In this document: piece by piece, positions 7,734 through 17,410 of the stretch
How positions within the stretch are numbered: the first letter of the stretch is position 1
Layout of the letters: every line of letters begins with the position of its first letter
Assembly: GCA_000153445.1 (NCBI GenBank)
Contig: CH672397.1
Span: 166,710-230,709, forward strand
Origin: a gamma proteobacterium HTCC2207
Lineage (GTDB): Bacteria > Pseudomonadota > Gammaproteobacteria > Pseudomonadales > Porticoccaceae
Direction: 5' to 3'
Length of the DNA stretch: 64,000 nt
Program-made: the position numbers and the translations under genes
Notes under the pieces: model-generated
Told to the model about the DNA's origin: nothing
The model's database searches: none
Seen by the model: the letters and a program-made list of their open reading frames with translations, nothing else

Positions 7734-9208
7734 GCTTTGGCACCTTGGGATGTCTTTTTATTGGATAGCTCTTTATTGGATAGCTCTTTATTGGCCAGCT
7801 CTCTATTGGCCAGCTCTACATTGAACTGCTGTAACTTGTTTATAGCGGGCATTGCGTTGTTTTGAATCCGTTGCAAAATACCCATTTTTTTCATGTCGCT
7901 TTTATCGGCACTACTGATCAGCTTGGTAAACCCATCCAGTCGATTCTCTCGCACCCAAAGTCGCAGGGTCTTATCCAGAGACCAATTATACTGGTTCATC
8001 ATCATGGCCAACGTCATGGGAATAAAATCCACATCATGGTTTGGCGGTGGAACTAGAGCGCAGAGGCGATTTTTCTCAGCATCGCTGTCGTAGTTAACCT
8101 CAACATAGGCTGCCATTGATGCACTAAAGGCTGGCTGATAGGCGCGTATCATCTGTGGGGTAATACAATTGCCATCAAATACAGGGCGCGGTTGTTTGTG
8201 AGCAAAAGACCGCTCTAGACTTGCCGAGCAATCAATATGAATATGGGCTGGGGTGGTTGGGATTTCTCCGTTAGTTAAAACAATACGGTCTTTTTCAATG
8301 GCGCTTACTTGACCCATACGAACAATATTCTTAATGCGCTGCAGCTGCTCTATTTCAGGCTTGCTGATTGTCGCGGCATGAAACATAGTCGGCCGCACAT
8401 CTTTATCTAAACGCAGAAAATAACCGCCCTCTTCAAGCCGATCAAACATATCATCAATAGAACTGGCATTGCCAATCGCCTCATATTGCGCGGCGATAGA
8501 ACCCACAGACTTGTGGAAGAATTCATCTGTAGGCTGGGTGTTAGCGCGATCAAGTAACCAGGCATCACGGGATCGAATCCAGGTAATATCATCCGGATCT
8601 ACGCCCTGAGAAAGCAGCCATAGGCAGGCATCTATACTCGTCTTACCGCCACCAATGACCACATAGCCAGCAGGTTTTTCAGTGATGCTTGGCATATCAT
8701 TGAGCGGCATAAATTGCGCTTCTGTGGCTATGCTGAAGTTGGGTGTGTGGGTAGAGGGCACGGCAATGGTCAAGAATGTCGCATCGACCAATTTCTCATA
8801 GTCCACTGAATGCGTTTCACCGGTCAACTTAGAGGTGAACTGGCCATCGCCTTCATATTCACACATGGGAAAGTATTGAACTCTGCCGCTAGCTAAAAAT
8901 CTCTGGCGCATAACATCATCGAAGTAGGCGCAGATCTCATCACCAGTGGCGAGATCACCCATGCCTTTATTCAAACCAATTTGATCTATCTCTCCTCGAC
9001 TCAACTCCTTAGAGCTAACGCCAAAAAACGATGAGGGTTGATGTAGAGTGACAAAGGGATAGGCCAGATTCCAGTGACCACCGGGCTTAGCATAGCGATC
9101 CACAATAATGATATTGGCGTCGGTTTCAGTAAAAAGCGTATCGGCAAAGGCCATGCCGACTAGACCGCTGCCAATAATCAGATAATCCGTCTTTAATGAT
9201 TCCCCCAC
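7730..9208 (-). CDS. FAD/NAD(P)-binding oxidoreductase with repeat-expanded C-terminus
   Basis: 492-residue flavoprotein. The N-terminal Rossmann motif GSGLVGMAF (about residue 13), acidic IIVDRY strand end, and a second dinucleotide motif VVIGGGKTSIDACLWLL near residue 185 indicate FAD and NAD(P)H binding, in the style of flavin-containing monooxygenases. The start is ATG at 9208. The last ~30 residues contain four 5-residue repeats (ELANR, ELANK, ELSNK, ELSNK) from a 15-bp tandem repeat, then KTSQGAKA; this tail is unlikely to be part of the fold. It overlaps the DUF2855 gene by 4 bp. Substrate unknown. Confidence 0.82.
   Translation of the reverse strand: MGESLKTDYLIIGSGLVGMAFADTLFTETDANIIIVDRYAKPGGHWNLAYPFVTLHQPSSFFGVSSKELSRGEIDQIGLNKGMGDLATGDEICAYFDDVMRQRFLASGRVQYFPMCEYEGDGQFTSKLTGETHSVDYEKLVDATFLTIAVPSTHTPNFSIATEAQFMPLNDMPSITEKPAGYVVIGGGKTSIDACLWLLSQGVDPDDITWIRSRDAWLLDRANTQPTDEFFHKSVGSIAAQYEAIGNASSIDDMFDRLEEGGYFLRLDKDVRPTMFHAATISKPEIEQLQRIKNIVRMGQVSAIEKDRIVLTNGEIPTTPAHIHIDCSASLERSFAHKQPRPVFDGNCITPQMIRAYQPAFSASMAAYVEVNYDSDAEKNRLCALVPPPNHDVDFIPMTLAMMMNQYNWSLDKTLRLWVRENRLDGFTKLISSADKSDMKKMGILQRIQNNAMPAINKLQQFNVELANRELANKELSNKELSNKKTSQGAKA
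7760..7819. repeat. In-frame 15-bp tandem repeat in flavoprotein gene
   Basis: Four units of 15 bp start at 7760, 7775, 7790 and 7805 (plus strand ATTGGATAGCTCTTT and variants). On the coding strand they specify ELSNK/ELANK/ELANR. The length keeps the frame. Confidence 0.9.
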
Positions 9209-9378
9209 CCTCTACTCCTTTATTATTTTTATTCTAGGCCAAGATGCTCGGCATTAAATGAACTTGCGGGCTAGTCTTTGATGGTATCCTCTTCTTATTA
9301 ACTTACCAATAGACCAGTGTGCAAAATGCGGCTTTAATATGCACCTCTGCCATGGCTACGTATTCTGGAGAGATAAAT

Positions 9379-9963
9379 ATGCGTTACACCCTTTTTTCCA
9401 CACCGCTGCTCTCACCATTACTCCGTGTGCTTTCAAAAGTTATCTTGAAAGTAATCCGCTGGCGAGTGGATGGGTCACTGCCAACAGATCAGAAAAAGTA
9501 CGTACTGATCGTTGCACCACACACGTCAAACTGGGATTTTTTCCTTTTTGTGCTTACCGTATCCGTGCTCCGTCTGCAGCCGAGTGTACTGATTAAAGAT
9601 ACGCTATTTGTCGGACCTCTGGGTTGGTTCCTGCGCTACTGCGGTGCTGTTCCAGTGAATCGCAGACAAGCAGGGTCTCTGGTGACCTATATATCGGGTA
9701 TTTATGAGGCGCGAGAGGAATTTGTGTTGATTATTACACCCGAGGGTACGCGAAGCCCCAATGCCAATTGGAAGCGTGGATTTCACCATGTGGCGAAGAC
9801 TGCGGGGGTGCCGATTCTAGTGGTCTATGTTGATAGTGCCGTGCGCACTATTGGTATAGAAGGACTGATGGAGCCCAGTGATGATATTGAGGCGGATATG
9901 CAGCAGTTGAAGACTTTCTTTGATACTAAGAAGGGACTTAAACCGGGAAATTATGCGTCTTAG
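9379..9963 (+). CDS. PlsC-like 1-acylglycerol-3-phosphate acyltransferase family protein
   Basis: 194 residues. The acyltransferase motif H-x4-D is seen as HTSNWD (about residue 50) and the second motif as PEGTRS (about residue 122); GPLGWFLRYCGAVPVNR lies between them. These mark the LPLAT/PlsC family, which transfers acyl chains to lysophospholipids at the inner membrane. A hydrophobic N-terminal segment (TPLLSPLLRVLSKVILKVI) fits membrane association. The ATG at 9379 is preferred to an in-frame start at 9319 because GGAGAG at 9367-9372 precedes it. The true lipid substrate cannot be told. Confidence 0.85.
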   Translation: MRYTLFSTPLLSPLLRVLSKVILKVIRWRVDGSLPTDQKKYVLIVAPHTSNWDFFLFVLTVSVLRLQPSVLIKDTLFVGPLGWFLRYCGAVPVNRRQAGSLVTYISGIYEAREEFVLIITPEGTRSPNANWKRGFHHVAKTAGVPILVVYVDSAVRTIGIEGLMEPSDDIEADMQQLKTFFDTKKGLKPGNYAS

Positions 9964-10007
9964 GCTGATTTATTAGACTTAACTCTAACGGCCTCCGCCC
10001 TCAACTT

Positions 10008-10135
10008 GTCATCCTGAGCGAAGCCGAAGGATCTCATGCAAACTACTAGAGACCCTTCAGCTACTCTCAGGATGACGTCCTTTGGTGTATAAGCACCTAT
10101 TAATTCTGTCACCCTGAGCGCAGCCGAAGGGTCTC
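10008..10135. repeat. R1 dispersed repeats: one inverted pair plus one half
   Basis: GTCATCCTGAGCGAAGCC...GGATCTC and GAGACCCTTCAGC...CTCAGGATGAC (10008-10076) form a palindrome. A further half, GTCACCCTGAGCGCAGCC...GGGTCTC, is at 10108-10135. They fill the gap after the acyltransferase and before the glucanase stop. Confidence 0.8.
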
Positions 10136-10174
10136 TTCTGATCTACTTAATAACCTATTACCTTGCGTCCAACT

Positions 10175-12145
10175 TTAGGGCGTTAGCTGGAAAACTCGCA
10201 CATAGTCAACCAGCATGCCGCGAGGGAACTGAGTCGCCGTGACTGGCGAACCAGGCCAATCGCCACCTATCGCAACATTCAAGATCAAGAAAAAATCTTT
10301 TCTAAATGCCTCTGCCCGATCAGAACCATCGGCAATGGATAGCGAGTGAGTCTGAACATCATCGACATACCAAATAATCTTATCTGGTGACCACTCAATA
10401 CTGAACACATGGAAGCTGTTAGAGTAAGTCGCTCCACTCGAGAGTTTATGTTCTGTCCCTGCCGATCTTGGGCTATAGCTGGCGTCTAAACCACCGTTAT
10501 TGTAGTAGACATTGTGCACTGCAGTGTCTTCATTGCCTGGACCACCAACGGTATCTACAATATCGATTTCACCACTGTAGGGCCAGCTAACGTCAGCGAA
10601 ATTCTGCCCTAGCATCCAAATTGCAGACCAAAGGCCTTTGCCCTCTGCTACCACAGCACGAACATCTACACGACCGTAGGTAAAGGAAAAGTTGTCCTCG
10701 GTTTTAATGCGAGAGGATGTGTAAGCTCTGCCACCAAAATTTTCTTTACGAGCTTCGATAACCAATAAGCCATTTTCTACTGAGGCGTTTTCTTCACGAT
10801 AGTACTCCAGTTCATTGTTACCCCAGCCGTTACTGCCAGTGCCAATATCAAAGCGCCACATATCCGTATCTAGCTCAGTACCATCAAACTCATCAGAGAA
10901 TACCTTGGTATAGCCGACGTATGAGTCTGCCGACTGGTAACCGATACTAGGGTCAGCCTTAACCCAGTCAGAGAGAGTGCCGCCGGTATTGCCTGAACTG
11001 GCAATTGGCCCATTGGGATTCGCAACCCAGCGAACATTGTCTACCTGAAACACAGTAGAGTCATGGTCCGTTGCCCAGATTGCAAAGCCGATATCTACAC
11101 CTCCTAAGATAAGTCCCTGATCAACCAGCTCGTTTATACTGACCGATAATGCAACCCAACCTGAGCCCTCGATAGCGCCAAGGCTAAAGTCGCCCGATGA
11201 ACAGGGGAAGAGGCACTCCGATTTCATAGTTAGCTTGTTATCACCACTTATAATCTTCACATCAAACTCAATGGTTCCGCCAGCATAATCAGATAGATCA
11301 TAGGGGGTTGATGTCTGAGCAATAACAAAGCCGAGCTCTGCGCCAACCGCGTGATTAATTTGCAACACATCACCGCGCTCAGAGTCGCTTACTACTGACC
11401 AGGTAGTGCTCGGGCAGCTTGCATCATCACCGGTCTCACATCGACCCCACCCTTTAGCCTGGTCAACAATAACCAGCCCAGTATCCCACTCTATTGAGGT
11501 TGCGCCGTCTTGAATAATGAGCAGATCATCGGCGACTGTAGGACCCGAGGTAGCATCTTCGACAGTGACTGTTCTGATTACACTATCTGAGTTGCCAGCT
11601 ACATCAATTGCTGTGTAGGTGACTGTATAAACGCCTGCAGTGCCATTGTCGACAACACCAGTAACGGTTACAGCGACTTCGCCATCAACGGTATCCGTGG
11701 CTGTGGCACCGGCATCAGACCAGGCATCATTGGTGTTAATAGAGATTGCCTGGTCACCCGCTAACGCAATAACCGGTGAACTGGTATCTGCAACGATAAC
11801 TGTTCTGGTTTCGGATACAGTATTGCCCGCGCTGTCGCTGCTAGAATAGGTCAGAGTGTAAGAGCCAGCTTCCGCTGAGTTCACCTCGCCTGCTACGCTA
11901 ACACTCAGGTTTGAATCTACATTGTCGGTTACGCTGGCTCCGGGATCTGTAAATGCTATGCCCTGCTCATGGGGCATTGACGATGAGCCACTCAGTGTAA
12001 TAACCGGTGCACGGGTATCAGCCGCTGGTGGGTTGGCTGGTGAGTCACTGCCACCGCCTCCACCGCCACATGCCGTAAGTATGGTTGCGGTAATGCCAAC
12101 GATTAGGGATTTACTTTTGTGGTGGAACAGATAATCTGAAAACAT
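10175..12145 (-). CDS. GH16 family beta-glucanase-like lipoprotein with altered catalytic motif
   Basis: 656-residue secreted lipoprotein. A signal peptide ends in the lipobox LTAC, followed by a glycine-rich linker. Two Ig-like DUF5011-type repeats (about residues 45-120 and 122-195; DTRAPVITLSG and DTSSPVIALAG) come next, then a ~170-residue beta-rich module ending VFQVDNVRWVA that may bind carbohydrate. The C-terminal ~240 residues are a GH16 laminarinase-type domain (FSDEFDGTELDTDMW, GLWSAIWMLG, ILNVAIGG). The catalytic motif normally E-[IL]-D-x-x-E reads E526-I-D528-I-V-D531: the nucleophile Glu is present but the acid/base Glu is Asp. Activity is therefore uncertain; glucan binding is an alternative role. 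Confidence 0.88.
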   Translation of the reverse strand: MFSDYLFHHKSKSLIVGITATILTACGGGGGGSDSPANPPAADTRAPVITLSGSSSMPHEQGIAFTDPGASVTDNVDSNLSVSVAGEVNSAEAGSYTLTYSSSDSAGNTVSETRTVIVADTSSPVIALAGDQAISINTNDAWSDAGATATDTVDGEVAVTVTGVVDNGTAGVYTVTYTAIDVAGNSDSVIRTVTVEDATSGPTVADDLLIIQDGATSIEWDTGLVIVDQAKGWGRCETGDDASCPSTTWSVVSDSERGDVLQINHAVGAELGFVIAQTSTPYDLSDYAGGTIEFDVKIISGDNKLTMKSECLFPCSSGDFSLGAIEGSGWVALSVSINELVDQGLILGGVDIGFAIWATDHDSTVFQVDNVRWVANPNGPIASSGNTGGTLSDWVKADPSIGYQSADSYVGYTKVFSDEFDGTELDTDMWRFDIGTGSNGWGNNELEYYREENASVENGLLVIEARKENFGGRAYTSSRIKTEDNFSFTYGRVDVRAVVAEGKGLWSAIWMLGQNFADVSWPYSGEIDIVDTVGGPGNEDTAVHNVYYNNGGLDASYSPRSAGTEHKLSSGATYSNSFHVFSIEWSPDKIIWYVDDVQTHSLSIADGSDRAEAFRKDFFLILNVAIGGDWPGSPVTATQFPRGMLVDYVRVFQLTP

Positions 12146-12453
12146 GGTGCCCTCTAAAATAATTATTTTGGTTAATCAGTGCTAACGTCTTTTTTTAATG
12201 GACGGTATTCTGCAATCGAGAGGTTTTGACATCTACAAAAACGAGGTAAAAAGGGAGAGAGGTGCGATAAGAGACTATTTTCTCTTAAAATAGTAGTTTG
12301 TTATAACCACTTGGAAGTTCGAGATGCAGTTTTCTTAGCAGGGTTTATAGTAATTGCCTGAGAGCTATCACTGCCTCTTTGAGGGCTACGTTGTGGTGTT
12401 ACTTTCCCAAGCACTGCCGTTCCGGCAGTCAAAAAAGGCTATTTAATACAAAA
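12146..12453. other. Region upstream of the GH16 gene
   Basis: No gene. A perfect 8-bp inverted repeat, ACTATTTT/AAAATAGT around a 5-nt loop (12274-12294), lies about 130 nt upstream of the glucanase start and could be an operator. A fragment of the 277-bp repeat end (CTGCCGTTCCGGC) occurs near 12415. Confidence 0.4.
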
Positions 12454-12716
12454 CGCTGTCATCTCGAACATATGTGAGAGATCTCTCGTCGCTGCGCTCT
12501 GTCGAGATGATAAGTGGGGTGAATGCACTTGAAAGTTGGGAGCAATACTGCGAATAGACGGCAGGATTTAATGATTAACAAACTAAAGTTTGTTAATCAC
12601 CCCTATGGGGCTGCGTTGCTGCGCTCCTCGTTCAAATTCCGCCGTAGGCGTAATTTGTGAACCTGGGCGCTTTGAGCCTCGAAATCCTGCCGTTCCGGCG
12701 GTTAAATAAAAAAGGC
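12454..12716. repeat. Structured repeat unit, copy 1 (277-bp period)
   Basis: Nearly identical to copy 2, 277 bp downstream. It contains an R1-type palindrome (ATCTCGAAC...GAGAGATCTCTC...GTCGAGAT), then GACGGCAGGATTT (12557-12569). After this come the perfect 12-bp hairpin TGATTAACAAAC/GTTTGTTAATCA, CCCC-TAT-GGGG, a GTTCAAATT/AATTTGTGAAC arm pair, and AAATCCTGCCGT (12682-12693), which closes with the first motif. No ORF is conserved. Confidence 0.85.
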
Positions 12717-12730
12717 TGTCTAATCCACAT

Positions 12731-12993
12731 CGCTGTCATCTCGAACGCACGTGAGAGATCTCTCGTCGCTACGCTCTGTCGAGATGATAAGTGGGGTGAA
12801 TGCACTTGAAAGTTGGGAGCAATACTGCGACTAGACGGCAGGATTTAATTAGTAGCAAACTAAAGTTTGTTACTAACCCCTTTGGGGCTGCGTCGCTCCG
12901 CGACTCGTTCAAATTCCGCCGTAGGCGTAATTTGTGAACCTGGGCGCTTTGAGCCTCGAAATCCTGCCGTTCCGGCGGTTAAATAAAAAAGGC
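12731..12993. repeat. Structured repeat unit, copy 2 (277-bp period)
   Basis: Second copy, abutting the terminator of tRNA-Pro. Closing motifs are at 12834-12846 and 12959-12970. The inner hairpin is TTAGTAGCAAAC/GTTTGTTACTAA: relative to copy 1 two pairs changed on both sides and a third became G-T, so pairing is kept although the sequence differs. CCCC-TTT-GGGG follows. Confidence 0.85.
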
Positions 12994-13019
12994 CATCTAC
13001 TTTGTAGATGGCCTTTTTT
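12985..13019 (-). terminator. Rho-independent terminator of tRNA-Pro
   Basis: Perfect 16-bp stem AAAAAAGGCCATCTAC/GTAGATGGCCTTTTTT with a 3-nt loop. It lies 7 nt beyond the CCA end of tRNA-Pro and works in either direction. The left arm's first half is echoed at the end of repeat copy 1. Confidence 0.9.
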
Positions 13020-13026
13020 ATTTAAT

Positions 13027-13103
13027 TGGTCGGGACGGCAGGATTTGAACCTGCGACCACTACACCCCCAGTGTAGTGCGCTACCAGGCTGCGCTACGCC
13101 CCG
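13027..13103 (-). tRNA. tRNA-Pro (anticodon GGG)
   Basis: 77 nt on the minus strand with encoded CCA (TGG at 13027-13029 on plus). The acceptor CGGGGCG pairs with CGTCCCG with one G-T. The D-arm GCGCAGCCTGGTAGCGC, the anticodon stem CTACA/TGTAG around the loop CTGGGGG, and the T-arm GCAGG-TTCAAAT-CCTGC are all intact. It reads CCC/CCU proline codons. A likely promoter lies just upstream (13118-13145). It ends the thrS-to-merR block, a conserved gammaproteobacterial position. Confidence 0.97.
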
Positions 13104-13117
13104 ATTTCAAGTGGGCA

Positions 13118-13145
13118 ATCATACAGGCACAAGATGCTTTTGCAA
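13118..13145 (-). promoter_or_regulatory. Probable sigma-70 promoter of tRNA-Pro
   Basis: On the minus strand TTGCAA (13140-13145), 16-bp spacer, TATGAT (13118-13123). The -10 matches five of six bases and the -35 four of six. Spacing to the mature tRNA 5' end (13103) is suitable. Confidence 0.45.
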
Positions 13146-13164
13146 CCACAATAGTCTGTGACAG

Positions 13165-13524
13165 TTACTCTTTGTCGAGTAATGTAATAATGCCTTCAAG
13201 CTCGGAGATAGTTTGCTCGATAAGCTGCTTGTAAGGGGTCTGTTCTTCTTTGCTCGATTCACCTTCTAAGCGCTGACGCGCGCCACCAATAGTGAAACCC
13301 TGCTGGTAAAGCAATGAACGAATCTGGCGAATCAACACCACGTCTTGACGCTGATAATAACGGCGATTACCGCGACGTTTAACCGGGTTTAAGCTGGGAA
13401 ATTCCTGTTCCCAATAACGCAGAACATGAGGCTTTACTTCACATAATTCGGACACTTCGCCGATGGTGAAGTAACGCTTACCTGGAATAGCAGGTAGTTC
13501 GTTATTGTTACTTGGTTCCAGCAT
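13165..13524 (-). CDS. MerR-family regulator downstream of ihfA
   Basis: 119 residues with an N-terminal MerR-type winged helix ([28 protein letters not shown], then [16 protein letters not shown]). After it comes a short glutamate-rich helical tail with no effector-binding domain or metal-binding cysteines. This small MerR protein is habitually found directly after ihfA in gammaproteobacteria; its target is not established. The start ATG lies within the end of ihfA (17-bp overlap), so it is cotranslated with it. Confidence 0.9.
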   Translation of the reverse strand: MLEPSNNNELPAIPGKRYFTIGEVSELCEVKPHVLRYWEQEFPSLNPVKRRGNRRYYQRQDVVLIRQIRSLLYQQGFTIGGARQRLEGESSKEEQTPYKQLIEQTISELEGIITLLDKE

Positions 13525-13807
13525 AGTTCTCTACTCGCGCCTTTAATTTCTGGCCTGGCTTGAAAGTCACTACTCGCCGCGCGGAAATGGGGATTTCCTC
13601 ACCGGTTTTAGGATTGCGTCCAGGTCGGCTTTTTTTGTCGCGGAGCTCGAAATTTCCGAAACCAGACAACTTAACCGAATCATTATTTTCCAATGCTAGT
13701 GAGATTTCGCTGTAAAACATTTCGACGATTTCTTTGGCCTCGCGTTTATTGAGACCCAGTTCTTCGAACAACATTTCAGCTAAATCAGCTTTGGTTAACG
13801 CACCCAT
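13508..13807 (-). CDS. ihfA: Integration host factor alpha subunit
   Basis: 99 residues, typical of IHF-alpha, which with IHF-beta bends DNA at specific sites. [32 protein letters not shown] at the N-terminus, [29 protein letters not shown] with the DNA-inserting proline arm, and [13 protein letters not shown] at the end separate it from HU. It lies 71 nt after pheT, as in other gammaproteobacteria. The plus-strand frame opposite it is a shadow. Confidence 0.96.
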   Translation of the reverse strand: MGALTKADLAEMLFEELGLNKREAKEIVEMFYSEISLALENNDSVKLSGFGNFELRDKKSRPGRNPKTGEEIPISARRVVTFKPGQKLKARVENYAGTK

Positions 13808-13878
13808 TTTTACACCTAACTTTTACGCGTGACATTGCCACACAAGAGTAATTTCATACTTTGAACTCAGCGTTTGAA

Positions 13879-16257
13879 TCAGCCTCTGAGTTCGGCTTTA
13901 AACTTATTGTCGAGCTTCTTAACGACTCGATCTATGGCCGTATTGATTTCTTCGTCGGTAAGAGTGCGCGATGCGTGCTGAAACGTCAAGCCCAAGGCGA
14001 GGCTTTTTCCTTTGTTATCAATATCTTTGCTCTGATATACATCAAACAACATTAAATCAACAAGATGCTCTCCTGCAGCATTGCGCGCTTCAGACATCAA
14101 ATCCGCAGAGGCAATTTGGCTGTCCACTAGGAATGCCAAGTCACGGCGTACCGCGGGAAACTTACTCACTTCGCTGAATTTAGGCAGTCGGCTTTCGCTG
14201 ACTTTAGCCACATCAACTTGAAATAGATAGACCGGTGTACTGACGTCTAACTGCGCCTGAAGCTTGGGATGCAACTGTCCTATCCAACCGACCTGCTCAC
14301 CATTGCGCGATAGCATTGCCGATTGACCTGGGTGCAGTGCCGGATGCTCAGCAGCGCTAAAACTAAACTGCTCCGCCAAACCAGTCAGTGCGAGAACCGA
14401 CTCTAGGTCACCTTTTATATCAAAGAAGTCGACTTTGTCTTTGCTTGCAGTCCAACCTGCTGGAGTGCGAGAGCCGCAGATCAATCCGGCCAGAGCCATA
14501 TTCTGAGTAAGCTCACCATTTTCACCTGGCACAAAACACTGGCCGGCTTCAAAAATACGCACGCGATTTTGCTGCCGATTAAGGTTATAGATAGCTGTGG
14601 ATAACAATCCCGACCACAGGCTGGTACGCATTACTGACATATCAGCTGAAATAGGATTCTGCAGTGCTATGCCATCAGTTTCCGGATCAACCAACTTTTG
14701 CAGTTCGGGGTCGACAAAACTATAGGTCACCGCTTCTTGATAACCACTGGCAACTAACTGCTGCCTAAAAATACTCAGGTCCTGTTGACGCTCGGGCTTG
14801 GCCTGTAATTCAAGAGCCATAGTCGGGGTCGAGGTTGGAAGATTGTTATAGCCATAAATACGCGCTACTTCTTCAACCAGGTCCTGCTCAATGGCAATAT
14901 CAAAGCGCCAGCTCGGGGCAACCCAAGTGGAGCCCTCGTCATCGCGAGAGACAAAGGTCAGTCCCAAACGCGCCAAAATATCATCAATTTCAGCGCTACC
15001 AATGACAACGCCCAGTTGCTGGGCCAGATGTGCATCGCGCAGCTTTATAGTAGCGGGTGCCGGCAAGTGTTCAGCAGACTCTTGAATTACAACAGGTCCA
15101 GCTTCACCGCCGCAGATCTCAAGCATTAAGGCTGTGGCGCGCTCAATCGCGGCAACCTGAAGTTCAGAGTCCACACCACGCTCAAAGCGGTGCGACGAAT
15201 CAGTGTGTTTGCCATAGTTACGCGCTTTACCGGCAATCGCTAGGGGGTTAAACCAAGCGCTTTCAAAAAGAATATCGGTGGTGTCATCGCCAACAGCGGA
15301 TTCGTCGCCGCCCATAATGCCGGCCATGGCAAGTGCTTTGCTCTGATCAGCAATTACTAATGTCTGGGTATCAATAACCACATCTGAGTCATCGAGTAAT
15401 TTTACTTTTTCATCGCGACCCATGCGCACAACAATTCCACCATCAATCTTTGATAGATCGAAGGCATGCATCGGCTGTCCTAACTCGAGCAATACATAGT
15501 TGGTCACATCCACGGCTGGACCCAAACTACGCACGCCGCTGCGGCGCAATTTTTCCTGCATCCACTGAGGTGTTGGCTGGCGTAGGTCGAGATTGCGCAC
15601 TACGCGGCCTACATAGCGAGCACAGGCCTCTGGGGCCTCGAGAGTAATACTGATACTGTCGTTGATAGACGCGGTTACAGGGGCACAGGCTTGCTCTAGT
15701 ACTGCAGTCTTATTGAGTACGCCCACTTCACGCGCTAGACCACGGATACTGAGACAGTCACCGCGATTCGGGGTTAAATCCACTTCGATAATATTGTCGT
15801 TTAGCTCAAGGTATTCAATAAGGTCGCTACCGACGCTGGCATCTGCAGGCAGCTCCCAGAGACCGTCATCATCATCGCCCAACTGCAGTTCAGTCTGCGC
15901 ACAGAGCATACCGAAGGATTCAACGCCTCTTAACTTGGCTTTTTTAATTTTAAAGTCGCCGGGTAGTTTGGCACCCACTGTAGCAAATGGCACTTTAATG
16001 CCAGCGCGAGCATTTGGCGCACCACAGACCACTTGGGCTGTTTCACCGCCACCGGCCACCTGACAGACACGTAGCTTGTCGGCATCCGGATGTTGTTCTA
16101 CAGAGAGGATCTCACCTACCACCACACCAGACATTTCTGGCGCAGCACTTTCCACTGCATCCACTTCCAATCCCGCCATGGTCACTTGAGCCACTAGCTC
16201 TTCGATTGAGATGCTCGGGTTAACGGCACTACGCAACCAGGATTCACTAAATTTCAT
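13879..16257 (-). CDS. pheT: Phenylalanyl-tRNA synthetase beta subunit
   Basis: 792 residues, the normal length. The N-terminal tRNA-binding (EMAP-like) domain carries VVGEILSVEQHPDADKLRVCQV. B3/B4 editing and B5 domains follow (VDLTPNRGDCLSIRGLARE; ARIYGYNNLP), then the catalytic-like core, and an anticodon-binding FDX-ACB domain at the end (KFPAVRRDLAFLV, LGLTFQHASRTLTDEEI). It forms the alpha2-beta2 enzyme with PheS and corrects tyrosine mischarging. It starts 13 nt after pheS stops. Confidence 0.97.
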   Translation of the reverse strand: MKFSESWLRSAVNPSISIEELVAQVTMAGLEVDAVESAAPEMSGVVVGEILSVEQHPDADKLRVCQVAGGGETAQVVCGAPNARAGIKVPFATVGAKLPGDFKIKKAKLRGVESFGMLCAQTELQLGDDDDGLWELPADASVGSDLIEYLELNDNIIEVDLTPNRGDCLSIRGLAREVGVLNKTAVLEQACAPVTASINDSISITLEAPEACARYVGRVVRNLDLRQPTPQWMQEKLRRSGVRSLGPAVDVTNYVLLELGQPMHAFDLSKIDGGIVVRMGRDEKVKLLDDSDVVIDTQTLVIADQSKALAMAGIMGGDESAVGDDTTDILFESAWFNPLAIAGKARNYGKHTDSSHRFERGVDSELQVAAIERATALMLEICGGEAGPVVIQESAEHLPAPATIKLRDAHLAQQLGVVIGSAEIDDILARLGLTFVSRDDEGSTWVAPSWRFDIAIEQDLVEEVARIYGYNNLPTSTPTMALELQAKPERQQDLSIFRQQLVASGYQEAVTYSFVDPELQKLVDPETDGIALQNPISADMSVMRTSLWSGLLSTAIYNLNRQQNRVRIFEAGQCFVPGENGELTQNMALAGLICGSRTPAGWTASKDKVDFFDIKGDLESVLALTGLAEQFSFSAAEHPALHPGQSAMLSRNGEQVGWIGQLHPKLQAQLDVSTPVYLFQVDVAKVSESRLPKFSEVSKFPAVRRDLAFLVDSQIASADLMSEARNAAGEHLVDLMLFDVYQSKDIDNKGKSLALGLTFQHASRTLTDEEINTAIDRVVKKLDNKFKAELRG

Positions 16258-16270
16258 TGTTTACCCAGCC

Positions 16271-17290
<1,020 letters not shown>

Positions 17291-17327
17291 TCACCACAGT
17301 AGTTCAGTCGGCTATCTTATATTACTG

Positions 17328-17366
17328 ATAAAAAAATAGGGAAAGAGCGTTGGCCCCTTCCCTATT
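17328..17366 (-). terminator. Terminator/attenuator between rplT and pheS
   Basis: On the minus strand AATAGGGAA pairs with TTCCCTATT around a 14-nt loop and is followed by a run of T. It may end the infC-rpmI-rplT transcript in part, and so set pheST levels. Confidence 0.75.
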
Positions 17367-17410
17367 CGATTAGCTTGTTACAACGCCTGCCAGAGCAGGT
17401 GGGTCGCTAT

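Noticed and set aside
12454..12993. Integron attC-like sites
   Set aside because: A GTTRRRY-like GTTAAAT occurs, but no partner core site, cassette ORF or integrase gene is present.
12934..13161. 75-codon plus-strand frame
   Set aside because: It is a translation across repeat copy 2, a terminator and the antisense of tRNA-Pro.
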